Shown here: positions 1-6,920 of the stretch, piece by piece
Layout of the letters: every line of letters begins with the position of its first letter
How positions within the stretch are numbered: the stretch's first letter is position 1
NCBI GenBank assembly: GCA_004356415.1
Contig: SMWN01000137.1
Coordinates: 1-14,368 of the forward strand
Direction of reading: 5' to 3'
From: Gammaproteobacteria bacterium
GTDB taxonomy: Bacteria > Pseudomonadota > Gammaproteobacteria > Eutrophobiales > Eutrophobiaceae
Length of the DNA stretch: 14,368 nucleotides
Translations under genes and position numbers: made by a program
The notes under the pieces: generated by a model
Seen by the model: only the letters and a program-made list of their open reading frames with translations
The model's database searches: none
What the model was told of the DNA's origin: nothing

Positions 1-546
1 AATGGGTCGTGACAGGATATTGGAAGACATGTCTGCGACGACAGGCACATCGCCGGTATCCGGAATGAAATTGAATTCCACACCACCGACGGTTTCATTC
101 GGTGTGTAGTGAAAATAAGCTGCCTCCGGATCAAGTTCCCATGAATCAAAATCGGGGATGTAATTGTAACCCTTATCCATGGTATCAGCGGCCACATTAA
201 CCTGGCAAAAAGGCATTGCCTGATCCACGGCCTTGTGCGACCAGATCCCGGTGCGGACGTAGTCTGCCCTAGTCTTACCGCGCAATAGATTCATGGGGAT
301 AACGGCGAACTGGGTGCTCGCACCGCCCTGCAGAAACAGAACCTTGTAGTTGTCAGGAATATGCATCAGATCACGCAGACCCTGCTCGGCATCCCTGGCG
401 ATTTGCAGGAAGACATCGCTGCGATGACTCATTTCCATAATCGAGGCACCGATCTCCCCCCAGTTAAGTAGTTCCTGTTTCGCCTTCTGAAGTACAGGCT
501 CAGGAATTGCTGCTGGACCAGCACAGAAATTATAGGCGCGTGTCAT
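1..546 (-). CDS. serC: Phosphoserine aminotransferase, N-terminal part (runs off window)
   Basis: PLP-dependent transaminase converting 3-phosphohydroxypyruvate and glutamate to phosphoserine (serine synthesis, and a step of pyridoxal phosphate synthesis in many proteobacteria); cytosolic. Reading back from the ATG at 546 gives 182 residues open to the window edge. They begin MTRAYNFCAGPAAIPEPVL, the classic SerC start, followed by MEMSHRS, the phosphate-binding LQGGASTQF segment, YFHYTPNETVGGVEF and VVADMSSNILSRP, which includes the Asp that contacts the PLP pyridine nitrogen. The Schiff-base lysine lies about 15 residues further on, outside the window. A strong ribosome site (GAGGGGAG) precedes the ATG. 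The gene follows ald on the same strand after 47 bases, so cotranscription is likely. Identity is near certain; only completeness is unknown. Confidence 0.95.
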   Translation of the reverse strand, partial: MTRAYNFCAGPAAIPEPVLQKAKQELLNWGEIGASIMEMSHRSDVFLQIARDAEQGLRDLMHIPDNYKVLFLQGGASTQFAVIPMNLLRGKTRADYVRTGIWSHKAVDQAMPFCQVNVAADTMDKGYNYIPDFDSWELDPEAAYFHYTPNETVGGVEFNFIPDTGDVPVVADMSSNILSRPI

Positions 547-593
547 GATCTCCCCTCGTGCTTTAACACATTATACTGCCTCCCATGTTTCGT

Positions 594-1703
594 TTATAAG
601 ATCGCTTCCAGTGGTTTATACAAATCTTCGTAAGCCAAAGCTGCAGCCACAGGATGACAAGTGATCATGCCTTGATGGGTGTTGAGTCCTTTGCCAAAAC
701 CACTATCTTGTTTTAAAGCCAGTAAGCCAGAGGCAGCCAATTTACTAATATACGGCAATGTCACATTGGTTAAAGCAATAGTTGAAGTTCGTGGGTAGGC
801 ACCGGGCATATTAGTCACACAATAATGAGTGATGTCATGCGTGACGTAAACCGGATTGGAGTGGGATGTGGGCCTTGCGGTCTCGATACAACCACCTTGA
901 TCAATACTCACATCGACAATCACCGAGCCCGGCTGCATGGATTTGACCATCGCTTCACTGACCACATGCGGTGCCCTGGCACCAGTCTGTAACACAGCGC
1001 CAACAAGCAGATCGGTATCCTTAATATGGTTTTCTATATTTTCCGGCGTCGATTCAACAAACTCCATGCTATCCGGGTTCGCATATTGCATGGCCCAAAA
1101 ACTGGATCGCTTCCGACCAAAGACTAAAACCTCCGCCCCCATACTCTCCAGAGTATGCGCAGCATGTTGTCCAACAATACCACTGCCAATGACCATGACC
1201 TTGCCATGCCGTTCACCCATCACACTACCCAATTGCACACCTTTACCACCATTGAATTTAGCCAGGTAATAAACACCAACATTCGCCGCAACATTCCCGG
1301 CTACCGCACTCATCGGTGCGAGTAAAAGTAAACGTCCCTGATCATCCTCTACAGTTTCGTAGGCAATCGCACTGGTCCCCGCCTTGATTAGGGCATCGGT
1401 TAATGTGGCAGGAACACCGGCCAGATGAAAATAGGTGAACAACAGATTGTCTTTCAGAAACTGATATTCCTGTTCCAGTGGCTCCTTGATCTTGACCACC
1501 AACTCGTTATCCCAGGCTTTTGCAGTTGATACAATCTCCGCGCCAGCAGATAAATATTCGTCATTAGAAAAGCCGGAACCGATCCCGCCATCTTCCTCAA
1601 GCGATACCTGGTGTCCCTCAGCAACAAGCTGACTGGCTCCTGTGGGAGTGAGTGCAATCCTGTTTTCTTTATCTTTTATTTCCCTGACGACACCAATTCT
1701 CAT
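594..1703 (-). CDS. ald: Alanine dehydrogenase, possibly NADP-preferring
   Basis: Reversible oxidative deamination of L-alanine to pyruvate and ammonia. The 369-residue length is normal for the family. Visible family residues are R15 (pyruvate binding), catalytic K73 in VKIKEP, H93 in YFHLAG, the Rossmann GSGIVG at 173-178, the SIDQGGC segment, and the Asp of VTHDITHYCVTN. The end of the second Rossmann strand reads VLVFGRKRS (192-200): the acidic residue that binds the adenosine ribose 2'-hydroxyl in NAD-dependent enzymes (D198 in the M. tuberculosis enzyme) is a glycine followed by R-K-R. That pattern favours NADP(H), by inference. AGGGAG lies about ten bases before the ATG. serC follows at 47 bases, so this is probably an amino-acid operon. 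Confidence 0.95.
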   Translation of the reverse strand: MRIGVVREIKDKENRIALTPTGASQLVAEGHQVSLEEDGGIGSGFSNDEYLSAGAEIVSTAKAWDNELVVKIKEPLEQEYQFLKDNLLFTYFHLAGVPATLTDALIKAGTSAIAYETVEDDQGRLLLLAPMSAVAGNVAANVGVYYLAKFNGGKGVQLGSVMGERHGKVMVIGSGIVGQHAAHTLESMGAEVLVFGRKRSSFWAMQYANPDSMEFVESTPENIENHIKDTDLLVGAVLQTGARAPHVVSEAMVKSMQPGSVIVDVSIDQGGCIETARPTSHSNPVYVTHDITHYCVTNMPGAYPRTSTIALTNVTLPYISKLAASGLLALKQDSGFGKGLNTHQGMITCHPVAAALAYEDLYKPLEAIL

Positions 1704-1788
1704 TACTTATGACTCCCTATGTACGGCTGGTATATGATTCGGAGAGGCATGACGCCAGTATCGACCTATCCCCTTTTATATTTAAACA

Positions 1789-2361
1789 TTAATTACAATG
1801 TAACCAACGATGGAACAATTTTGCCATTAACGGCATAACGATATAGGTCATGAGGGCTACCAGCGTAATTGACGTGATCGCTATCTGCGCGATGATGTGC
1901 TGCTCACTTATAAAAGGAATAAGACAATAATTAAGGAATAGGGATAAGGGAAAGATGGACATCCAAACAATAATCATCATTTTGTATTTCGGCGGAGGGA
2001 CCAGCGACTCTTCTCCCGACAAAGTAAACCAGGTTTCCAGACCGCTTAGGATTTCCACTTCCTGTTCGCCCAGCGTTACTTCGGCATAGCGTTCTAACCA
2101 TTGCTGGCGAATCTCTGAACCTTCCCAGATCAGGTAGTTTCGCATGGAATCGAATTTAAAGACGATGCGATAGTAATCACCTGCTTTGGTCGGCCGAATA
2201 ATGTTTGCGCCAAGATGTCCCTCAAAGGTCATGGCATCTTTCGTTGTGCCAGACATTACTTTTTCAAAGTCTTCTGTGCGATCCAGCTTCGGCCGGCGTT
2301 TTACAATGATCGTGACTGGCGTGTCACAATCAATTCCAGATGATTTATCAGTTTGTCCCAT
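1789..2361 (-). CDS. ABM (antibiotic biosynthesis monooxygenase)-domain membrane protein
   Basis: Residues about 15-105 look like a single ABM/dimeric alpha-beta barrel domain: a VTIIVKRRPK strand, a helix with FEKVM, GHLGANIIRP, DYYRIVFKFDSMRNYLIWEGSE, then the linker LETWFTLSGEESLVPPPKYK. Two hydrophobic segments follow (about 130-152 and 158-180), and the tail is basic. This ABM-plus-two-helix layout is a known family of uncharacterised bacterial membrane proteins (COG3224-like); no substrate is established. I prefer the ATG at 2361 (190 aa). The frame also opens with a GTG at 2394, but that lies inside the last codons of the upstream propeller gene, whereas 2361 lies 16 bases after that gene's stop behind AAGAGA. 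The two genes form a tight pair. Confidence 0.75.
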   Translation of the reverse strand: MGQTDKSSGIDCDTPVTIIVKRRPKLDRTEDFEKVMSGTTKDAMTFEGHLGANIIRPTKAGDYYRIVFKFDSMRNYLIWEGSEIRQQWLERYAEVTLGEQEVEILSGLETWFTLSGEESLVPPPKYKMMIIVWMSIFPLSLFLNYCLIPFISEQHIIAQIAITSITLVALMTYIVMPLMAKLFHRWLHCN

Positions 2362-2377
2362 TTTATTTGAAATTCTC

Positions 2378-3361
2378 TTATTTAAGGGTAGCACGCCCTA
2401 TCGTATTGCTATCAGTACCAAACCATATCGCTTGCTTATCTGGGTGATAATACATATGCCGAATACTCTTACCCCCACTGGGTATATCAGTTTCGCTAAC
2501 AAATTCTTTTATCTTTGAGTCAAACCCGATTAATCGATTAGGTTTCAACCCTGTTTCAACAAACCATATTCGATCTTGATCATCAACTATCATGCCGTAA
2601 GGCCGTGATTGCTTCTTTCCCGGCATGAGCCATTCTTTAATTTCAGTTGTCCCGGGGTTATATTGACCAAGGTAACCACTCTCATAATCGACATACCAAA
2701 TTGTATCATCAGAAGTCACGACCAGACGCCTTGGCAAAGTTCTCTCGCGAGGCAATTCAATTTCTTTAATTGCAAACGACACTGGATCTACCGTGGCTAA
2801 TTTATTGGTAGCAAATAAAGCAATCCATGGCCGGTCTTTGGAATCTATCCATATCCCATAAGGACGTGATCGTGATGTCGGGACTTCAATGACCTTTACT
2901 TCTCCGGTATTTACAAATAATTTTCCAACAAAATTACTCTGCTGTGCGGTAAACCAGATATCACCTTTACTATCAAAAACCAATGTATGCGGGTCGCGCA
3001 CATCATCAATTGGCATTTGATATTTTTTAATCTCACCCGTTGCGGGATCCAAACGACCAATATAGCCAAGCGTATTACCCGCATACCAAACGATACCTTG
3101 ATCATCAACAATCAAATTATGCGGTCGTTCATTATCTTCCATGTCATATTTTTTAAACTCACCTGAAGCAGGATCAAACACGCCAATATATGCATCACTC
3201 TGTCCGCAAAACCAGACCATTCCATCCGCAGCAACATAAGGATCACGCGGACGGGAATTTTCATAGGGAACTTGCCATTCTATGATGTCTACCGTCACAG
3301 TCCCGGCGAAGACAACGTCAGCAAAAAATACTAATAAAATAAATAAACGATTTAATTTCAT
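2378..3361 (-). CDS. Secreted Vgb-like (virginiamycin B lyase family) beta-propeller
   Basis: A 327-residue protein with an N-terminal signal sequence (MKLNRLFILLVFFADVVFAG), so probably periplasmic. The rest is about seven repeats of the form RPYGI-x3-D-x2-DRIWF-x8-IG-x2-DP-x-TGEIKEY, the seven-bladed propeller of streptogramin lyases and related SMP-30/NHL-like proteins. From my memory of S. aureus Vgb, its active site uses H228, E268, H270 and E284. Here those positions read Tyr (RPYGM), Ile, His (IRHMY) and Asp (WFGTD), so only one is kept. I therefore do not expect streptogramin cleavage; a binding or structural role is more likely. Ribosome site AGGAAGG precedes the ATG. It is the first gene of a pair with the ABM membrane protein. 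Confidence 0.8.
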   Translation of the reverse strand: MKLNRLFILLVFFADVVFAGTVTVDIIEWQVPYENSRPRDPYVAADGMVWFCGQSDAYIGVFDPASGEFKKYDMEDNERPHNLIVDDQGIVWYAGNTLGYIGRLDPATGEIKKYQMPIDDVRDPHTLVFDSKGDIWFTAQQSNFVGKLFVNTGEVKVIEVPTSRSRPYGIWIDSKDRPWIALFATNKLATVDPVSFAIKEIELPRERTLPRRLVVTSDDTIWYVDYESGYLGQYNPGTTEIKEWLMPGKKQSRPYGMIVDDQDRIWFVETGLKPNRLIGFDSKIKEFVSETDIPSGGKSIRHMYYHPDKQAIWFGTDSNTIGRATLK

Positions 3362-3393
3362 CCTGGATAATCCTTCCTAACGACATTGTCGCC

Positions 3394-3447
3394 GTTTAAA
3401 AGTATGCGGTAAACTGGTGAAGGATCAATCTACCCTATTTTAATAGG
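3394..3447 (-). promoter_or_regulatory. Candidate promoter and palindrome upstream of the propeller gene
   Basis: On the minus strand TTGATC (3423-3428), a 16-base spacer and CATACT (3401-3406) form a weak sigma-70-like promoter, giving a leader of about 30 bases before the ATG at 3361. Just upstream, CCTATTTTAATAGG (3434-3447) is an inverted repeat with six-base arms that could be an operator. The region lies between divergent genes, one of which is a pseudogene. Both elements are pattern matches only. Confidence 0.3.
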
Positions 3448-3463
3448 ATAAACTCAAAGACAA

Positions 3464-4122
3464 ATGGCATTAGTATTTGAAGAACTGGACTTCCAGAAAA
3501 CCCCACTAGGTGGAATCAGTCTCAGGCGCCGGTCGAAACCCAGGCTCGAAGGGAAAATTCTCTACGAGGTGAAGCTTGGCGACGACTTCCTGATATCCAG
3601 CCTGTTTACCGAGGCAGAGATACAACTTTCAAGACTCGGACTCGCTGCGCTGGAAGACCCATCTGTCAGGACACTTATGGTCATTGAGGTGATGGAACCA
3701 GTTATCGACTGGCACCGTCGTGGACCCCTTGGTACTGCTTGGCGAGAAACTAACCTCAGATCCCCGCTGTCGCCTTATGCACGCTGATTTCTTTGAGTCA
3801 GCGGTAAACCATAACAGCTTCGACCGCGAAGACCCCGACAAACGGGTACACGCCGTGTTGCTGGATATTGCTCATTACCAAGCCATTGGCTAAACTCAGG
3901 AAACAGTACTTTTTATACCGAACAGGGGCTGCAGAATCTGTCTGGCAAACTCCCCCCGATGGTGTTTTCGGACTATGGTCCAACGATCCCCCGGATGCCG
4001 AATTTACCGGTTTTCTTGAGTCGGTATTCCAGTCTTCCGGGTCCCATCTTGTGACTTTTCCGAATCCTTATACCGGTGGTGAGTCGGCCAACACAGTCTA
4101 CCTCGCCAGCAAAAACAAATGA
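3464..4122 (+). pseudogene. Broken spermidine synthase-like / SAM-dependent methyltransferase-like gene
   Basis: The reading frame must be changed three times to recover one protein. Frame A (from 3464) gives MALVFEELDFQKTPLGGISL through VIDWHRRG, near 3724. A second frame (about 3729-3865) gives LGEKLTSDPRCRLMHADFFE through HAVLLDI. Frame A resumes at about 3872 with SLPSHWLNSGNSTFYTEQGL. After a run of six C (3952-3957) a third frame gives PPDGVFGLWSNDPPDAEF through GESANTVYLASKNK, ending at 4122. The whole resembles a family often annotated as spermidine synthase. In addition, the glycine-rich SAM-binding segment expected between ALEDPS and VRTLMVIEV (about 3655-3666) is missing, an in-frame internal deletion of roughly 20 residues. 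The loss of the cofactor motif means sequencing error alone cannot rescue it. Confidence 0.8.
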
Positions 4123-4153
4123 ACAGTCCGACCGAAATAGCAAAAAATAACTT

Positions 4154-5047
4154 ATGAAAATATTAATCACAGGTGGCACGGGTTTTATTGGTCGAACATT
4201 GTGCCACCGATTGCTCGATCTAGAGCATGAGTTAATCGTACTGAGCCGAAGGCCAGAACAGGTCTCTAAATTATGTGGAGAACCTGCCACAGCCATATTG
4301 AATTTAGAAGACGTATCTCCAGATGAATCCATTGACGCGATCATCAATCTGTCCGGTGAAGGTATCGCTGATGCTCGCTGGACAAAAAGTAGAAAACAAA
4401 AATTATTAGATAGCCGCATTAACATCACCGAACAACTCATCGCCTATGTCGCCAAAGCAAAATATAAACCGTCCGTCATGATCAGTGGATCGGCGGTTGG
4501 TTATTATGGAAACAATAACGAGCCGAATCTCGATGAATCCACAGATAATCCTGATGATTTTGCACAACAATTGTGTATCCAATGGGAAGCCGCCGCACAA
4601 CCCGTCAAAGCACATGGTGTACGTCTCTGTATTCTGCGCATCGGCCTGGTGATAGGCAAGGATGGCGGTTTTGTAAAACGCATGCTGCTGCCATTTAAAC
4701 TTGGACTAGGCGGCCGTTTGGGTGATGGTAACCAATGGATGTCCTGGATACACAAAGATGATCTGATTGCCATCATCGAAATGCTACTCACTTCCTCAGA
4801 TCTAGAGGGAAATTTTAATGCTACCGCACCAGAGCCCGTCACCAATGCAGAATTTAGCTTGTGTCTGGCAAAAAATCTCAATCGCCCAGCGATATTTCCA
4901 GTCCCGGCGATAGTATTAAAACTGCTGCTTGGCGAAATGTCAGAACTCTTGTTAGGTGGTCAAAAAGTGATCCCTGAAAATTTAATGGAACAAAAATTTC
5001 GTTTTCAATTTAAGTCGCTGGATTCGGCTTTAAAGGCAGTTTTATAA
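4154..5047 (+). CDS. yfcH: TIGR01777/SDR39U1-type NAD(P)-binding epimerase-like protein (YfcH)
   Basis: A 297-residue atypical short-chain dehydrogenase/reductase; the length fits the YfcH family. It starts MKILITGGTGFIGRTL with the nucleotide-binding GGTGFIG at 7-13, followed by VLSRRPEQ, the family's INLSGEGIADARWTKSRKQ segment, SGSAVGYYG in the active-site region, LRIGLVIGKDGG, and the C-terminal LLLGEMSELLLGGQKVIPENL with a short DUF1731-like tail. Substrate is unknown; E. coli YfcH is uncharacterised. The gene lies 31 bases after the broken spermidine-synthase-like gene and ends 36 bases before a hairpin that probably terminates it. No strong ribosome site is visible before the ATG. Family assignment is firm, function is not. 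Confidence 0.9.
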   Translation: MKILITGGTGFIGRTLCHRLLDLEHELIVLSRRPEQVSKLCGEPATAILNLEDVSPDESIDAIINLSGEGIADARWTKSRKQKLLDSRINITEQLIAYVAKAKYKPSVMISGSAVGYYGNNNEPNLDESTDNPDDFAQQLCIQWEAAAQPVKAHGVRLCILRIGLVIGKDGGFVKRMLLPFKLGLGGRLGDGNQWMSWIHKDDLIAIIEMLLTSSDLEGNFNATAPEPVTNAEFSLCLAKNLNRPAIFPVPAIVLKLLLGEMSELLLGGQKVIPENLMEQKFRFQFKSLDSALKAVL

Positions 5048-5083
5048 AAGCTTTATTCATGCCTGTTTCAGAATTGACGTGTT

Positions 5084-5103
5084 AAAAGGGGTCTGGCCCT
5101 TTT
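5084..5103. terminator. Bidirectional hairpin AAAAGGG...CCCTTTT between convergent genes
   Basis: AAAAGGG (5084-5090) and CCCTTTT (5097-5103) are perfect inverted arms around a six-base loop, with A and T tracts outside. It lies between the converging yfcH gene (ends 5047) and the DUF4870 gene (ends 5142), so it can serve both strands as an intrinsic terminator. The GGGGTC core also matches the larger palindromes at 12016 and 8897, so it may be a short member of that repeat family. Confidence 0.6.
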
Positions 5104-5141
5104 AATAATTCAAATCTTTAGACAGAAAAAACGTGGTCTTC

Positions 5142-5585
5142 CTATTGTTTTTGAGTTTTGATAAAACGAATAATCATCGGGTAACGGTAGTCGGTCCCGC
5201 GGGATGTTCGTACAGAGCCAATCACAATAAAGGTGAGATGAAAGATCATGGTGGCGAAGATTAAGACAAAGCCAATGAGTACAACACACAATACCAGACT
5301 GACGAGGTAATAGAGCAACATACTCAACTGGAAGTTGACCGCCTCACGTCCCATCTTATCAAGATAAGGATCTTTCTCTCGCCAGACCTGCCATAGAATT
5401 AAGGGGACAATAATACTCCCGAGTGGAATGAAATAGCCTGCGAAGGCCGATAGCTGAATGAACATAGCTTGTTGATTAATATTTTTGTCACGCGAACCCG
5501 CGTCTCCGACCATCTCCTGCCCGGGAAGCTGTGGTTGAATACTCGCTTGTGCTGAATTCGTTACAGAAAAGATAAAACCAACCAT
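5142..5585 (-). CDS. DUF4870 domain, C-terminal part of a frameshifted membrane protein
   Basis: From about residue 40 the sequence is a DUF4870 domain: QAMFIQLSAFAGYFIPLGSI, VPLILWQVWREKDP, REAVNFQLSMLLYYLVS, then a long hydrophobic stretch and the terminal RYPMIIRFIKT. Three or four membrane helices are expected; the family has no established function. The first ATG of the frame (5585) is not a convincing start. It lies inside a predicted membrane helix that continues directly from the upstream overlapping frame (5488-6177) once one base is removed from the A run at 5604-5610. I read both pieces as one gene of about 340 codons, with an ectodomain followed by DUF4870. An internal ATG at about 5512 has an AGGAG directly against it, too close to be a good alternative start. 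Confidence 0.75.
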   Translation of the reverse strand: MVGFIFSVTNSAQASIQPQLPGQEMVGDAGSRDKNINQQAMFIQLSAFAGYFIPLGSIIVPLILWQVWREKDPYLDKMGREAVNFQLSMLLYYLVSLVLCVVLIGFVLIFATMIFHLTFIVIGSVRTSRGTDYRYPMIIRFIKTQKQ

Positions 5586-6177
5586 CGCCAGAATGAAACC
5601 CGCAAAAAAACATCACCACACCACTGACGATATACCAAGTGTCATCGATCGCCCCTTCATACAAATGCAGTTGTGGTGAAGCCATACTGGCTTCATAGGT
5701 CGTATCCGGACTGATCTCAATGGCAATATTAATACTGCCATCAGCAGGCACAGTAAATTTATCCAGACTGGTCGAGGCCGTCAGGGTGCCACCGGTACTG
5801 GTAGTATTCTCATTGCTTTTAGAAATAGAACCGCCACCTTTCCAGGCCATCACAATATCTTCACTGATCAAAACACTGCCACTGGCATCACTGATGGTAT
5901 AGCTGATAGGGAATTTAAAACGAGCAAGATATTCATCATCAAAGCTATCCTGATCTTCTTGTACAGATGATGTCGTAATCTCCGCTTTGACTTTAAATCG
6001 TACTAATGTCCCAGGGCTCGCTTGAAACGAGAAGTCGTCAGAAGACCCAGAAAGAGAAACATTTTCGGAGGGATCAATCATCGCCTCGTGATAAATAACA
6101 TATCCAATCGGTGCAAAACTTCCCAGGAACAGGAGCAGCCCAATCAGGAGTAAAGCAATGGCCGTAGATTGATTCAT
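5488..6177 (-). CDS. Signal-anchored ectodomain protein, N-terminal part of the frameshifted DUF4870 gene
   Basis: The first 30 residues hold a membrane helix (IALLLIGLLLFLGSFAPIGYVIY). Residues about 35-180 are a soluble Ser/Thr-rich region predicted to lie outside the membrane, rich in beta-strand-like stretches (SFQASPGTLVRFKVKAEI, FPISYTISDASGSVLI, SINIAIEISPDTTYEAS). A second helix begins at WYIVSGVVMFF. After codon 190 this frame turns into low-complexity sequence (GDGWFYLFCNEFSTSEYSTT), typical of a wrong frame. Dropping one T from TTTTTTT on the minus strand (plus-strand A run 5604-5610) instead continues as MFFAGFILAMVGFIFSVTNS into DUF4870. So the last ~40 residues are probably not real. 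I do not recognise the ectodomain. Confidence 0.65.
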   Translation of the reverse strand: MNQSTAIALLLIGLLLFLGSFAPIGYVIYHEAMIDPSENVSLSGSSDDFSFQASPGTLVRFKVKAEITTSSVQEDQDSFDDEYLARFKFPISYTISDASGSVLISEDIVMAWKGGGSISKSNENTTSTGGTLTASTSLDKFTVPADGSINIAIEISPDTTYEASMASPQLHLYEGAIDDTWYIVSGVVMFFCGFHSGDGWFYLFCNEFSTSEYSTTASRAGDGRRRGFA

Positions 6178-6249
6178 TATATTAGTCCTTTGGGCTTAGT
6201 TTACTCTTCATCAAATTAAAATCAGTCACTAAGAAGCGACAGCAATCAT

Positions 6250-6277
6250 TCGACAAACTATATCTGTATTATACTAT
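6250..6277 (+). promoter_or_regulatory. Candidate promoter abutting the SRAP start codon
   Basis: TCGACA (6250-6255), a 16-base spacer and TACTAT (6272-6277) resemble a sigma-70 promoter. Transcription would begin at or within a few bases of the ATG at 6282, and no Shine-Dalgarno sequence precedes the ATG, so the message may be leaderless or nearly so. CTGTATTATACTATTG (6264-6279) has one good half of a classical CTGT-N8-ACAG SOS box and one poor half. Confidence 0.35.
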
Positions 6278-6281
6278 TGCT

Positions 6282-6920
6282 ATGTGTGGTCGATTCTCAC
6301 TCTGGTCTGACAAGAACAAAATAATTGATCAATTCAACTTGAGCAGTGCGCCTGAGCTACAAAGCAATTACAACGTTATTCCATCAAGCTCGATCCCTGT
6401 TATATACAGCTATGAGGGAAATCGAGTGATAGCGCTACGTCATTGGGGCTTAATTCCTCATTGGGCAAAGGATAAAAAATACAAGCAAATCAATGCGCGG
6501 TCAGAAACTTTATCAGAGAAACCATTCTTTCGAGATAGCTTCAAAAACCGGCGTTGTTTAATCCCCGCCAATGGTTTCTACGAATGGCAAGGGACAAAAA
6601 GCAATAAACAACCGTATTATATTAAGTTAAAAGATAATGAACTCTTCGCCTTTGCTGGGCTTTGGGATGCATGGAAAGGCGATGATAAGACGATAGAGAG
6701 TTGTACAATCATTACAACAGCAGCCAATGAGGCGATGGCACCCATACATGAACGAATGCCTGTCATTCTTGATCGTGATAATTATGATCAATGGTTAAAT
6801 GAAGGCGCAACAGAATTGTTAGCACCTTATTCAGGAGAGATAGATATTTATCCTGTCAGCACAAAAGTTAATAAGCCTTCCAGTAACAGTGCGGAATTAA
6901 TGAATCCTGTCGTAACCTAA
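6282..6920 (+). CDS. yedK: SOS response-associated peptidase family protein (SRAP, YedK/HMCES-like)
   Basis: SRAP proteins shield abasic sites in single-stranded DNA by forming a covalent thiazolidine link through the N-terminal cysteine. The 212 residues carry the complete active site: C2 exposed after removal of Met (MCGRFSL), N71 and R73 in INARSE, E101 in NGFYEWQG, and H156 in APIHERMPV. HWGLIPHWAKD, RRCLIPANGFYEW and FAFAGLWDAW are further family blocks. The length is typical. The gene converges on the Y-family polymerase gene: the stop TAA (6918-6920) and the polymerase stop TAG (6919-6917, minus strand) share bases. This neighbourhood supports a role in damage tolerance. Start choice is fixed by the need for Cys2. 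Confidence 0.95.
   Translation: MCGRFSLWSDKNKIIDQFNLSSAPELQSNYNVIPSSSIPVIYSYEGNRVIALRHWGLIPHWAKDKKYKQINARSETLSEKPFFRDSFKNRRCLIPANGFYEWQGTKSNKQPYYIKLKDNELFAFAGLWDAWKGDDKTIESCTIITTAANEAMAPIHERMPVILDRDNYDQWLNEGATELLAPYSGEIDIYPVSTKVNKPSSNSAELMNPVVT

Noticed and set aside
937..1269. Open frame of 110 codons on the plus strand inside ald
   Set aside because: It lies wholly antisense to a gene with clear family motifs, and its translation has no recognisable feature.
1770..1777. CCCCTTTT upstream of ald as another member of the palindrome family
   Set aside because: Only eight bases match and no second arm is present; too short to claim.
2041..2110. GTTC-like repeat (GTTCGCCCAGCGTTA) resembling an SOS box
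   Set aside because: The second half is GTTA, and the site lies inside the ABM coding region away from any start codon.
2378..3361. Streptogramin (virginiamycin B) resistance gene
   Set aside because: The fold matches, but three of the four recalled functional residues are replaced, so a resistance call is not supported.
6264..6279. CTGTATTATACTATTG as a classical gammaproteobacterial LexA box upstream of the SRAP gene
   Set aside because: Only the left half matches CTGT-N8-ACAG; the right half is ATTG. The local LexA also appears to use a different operator type.
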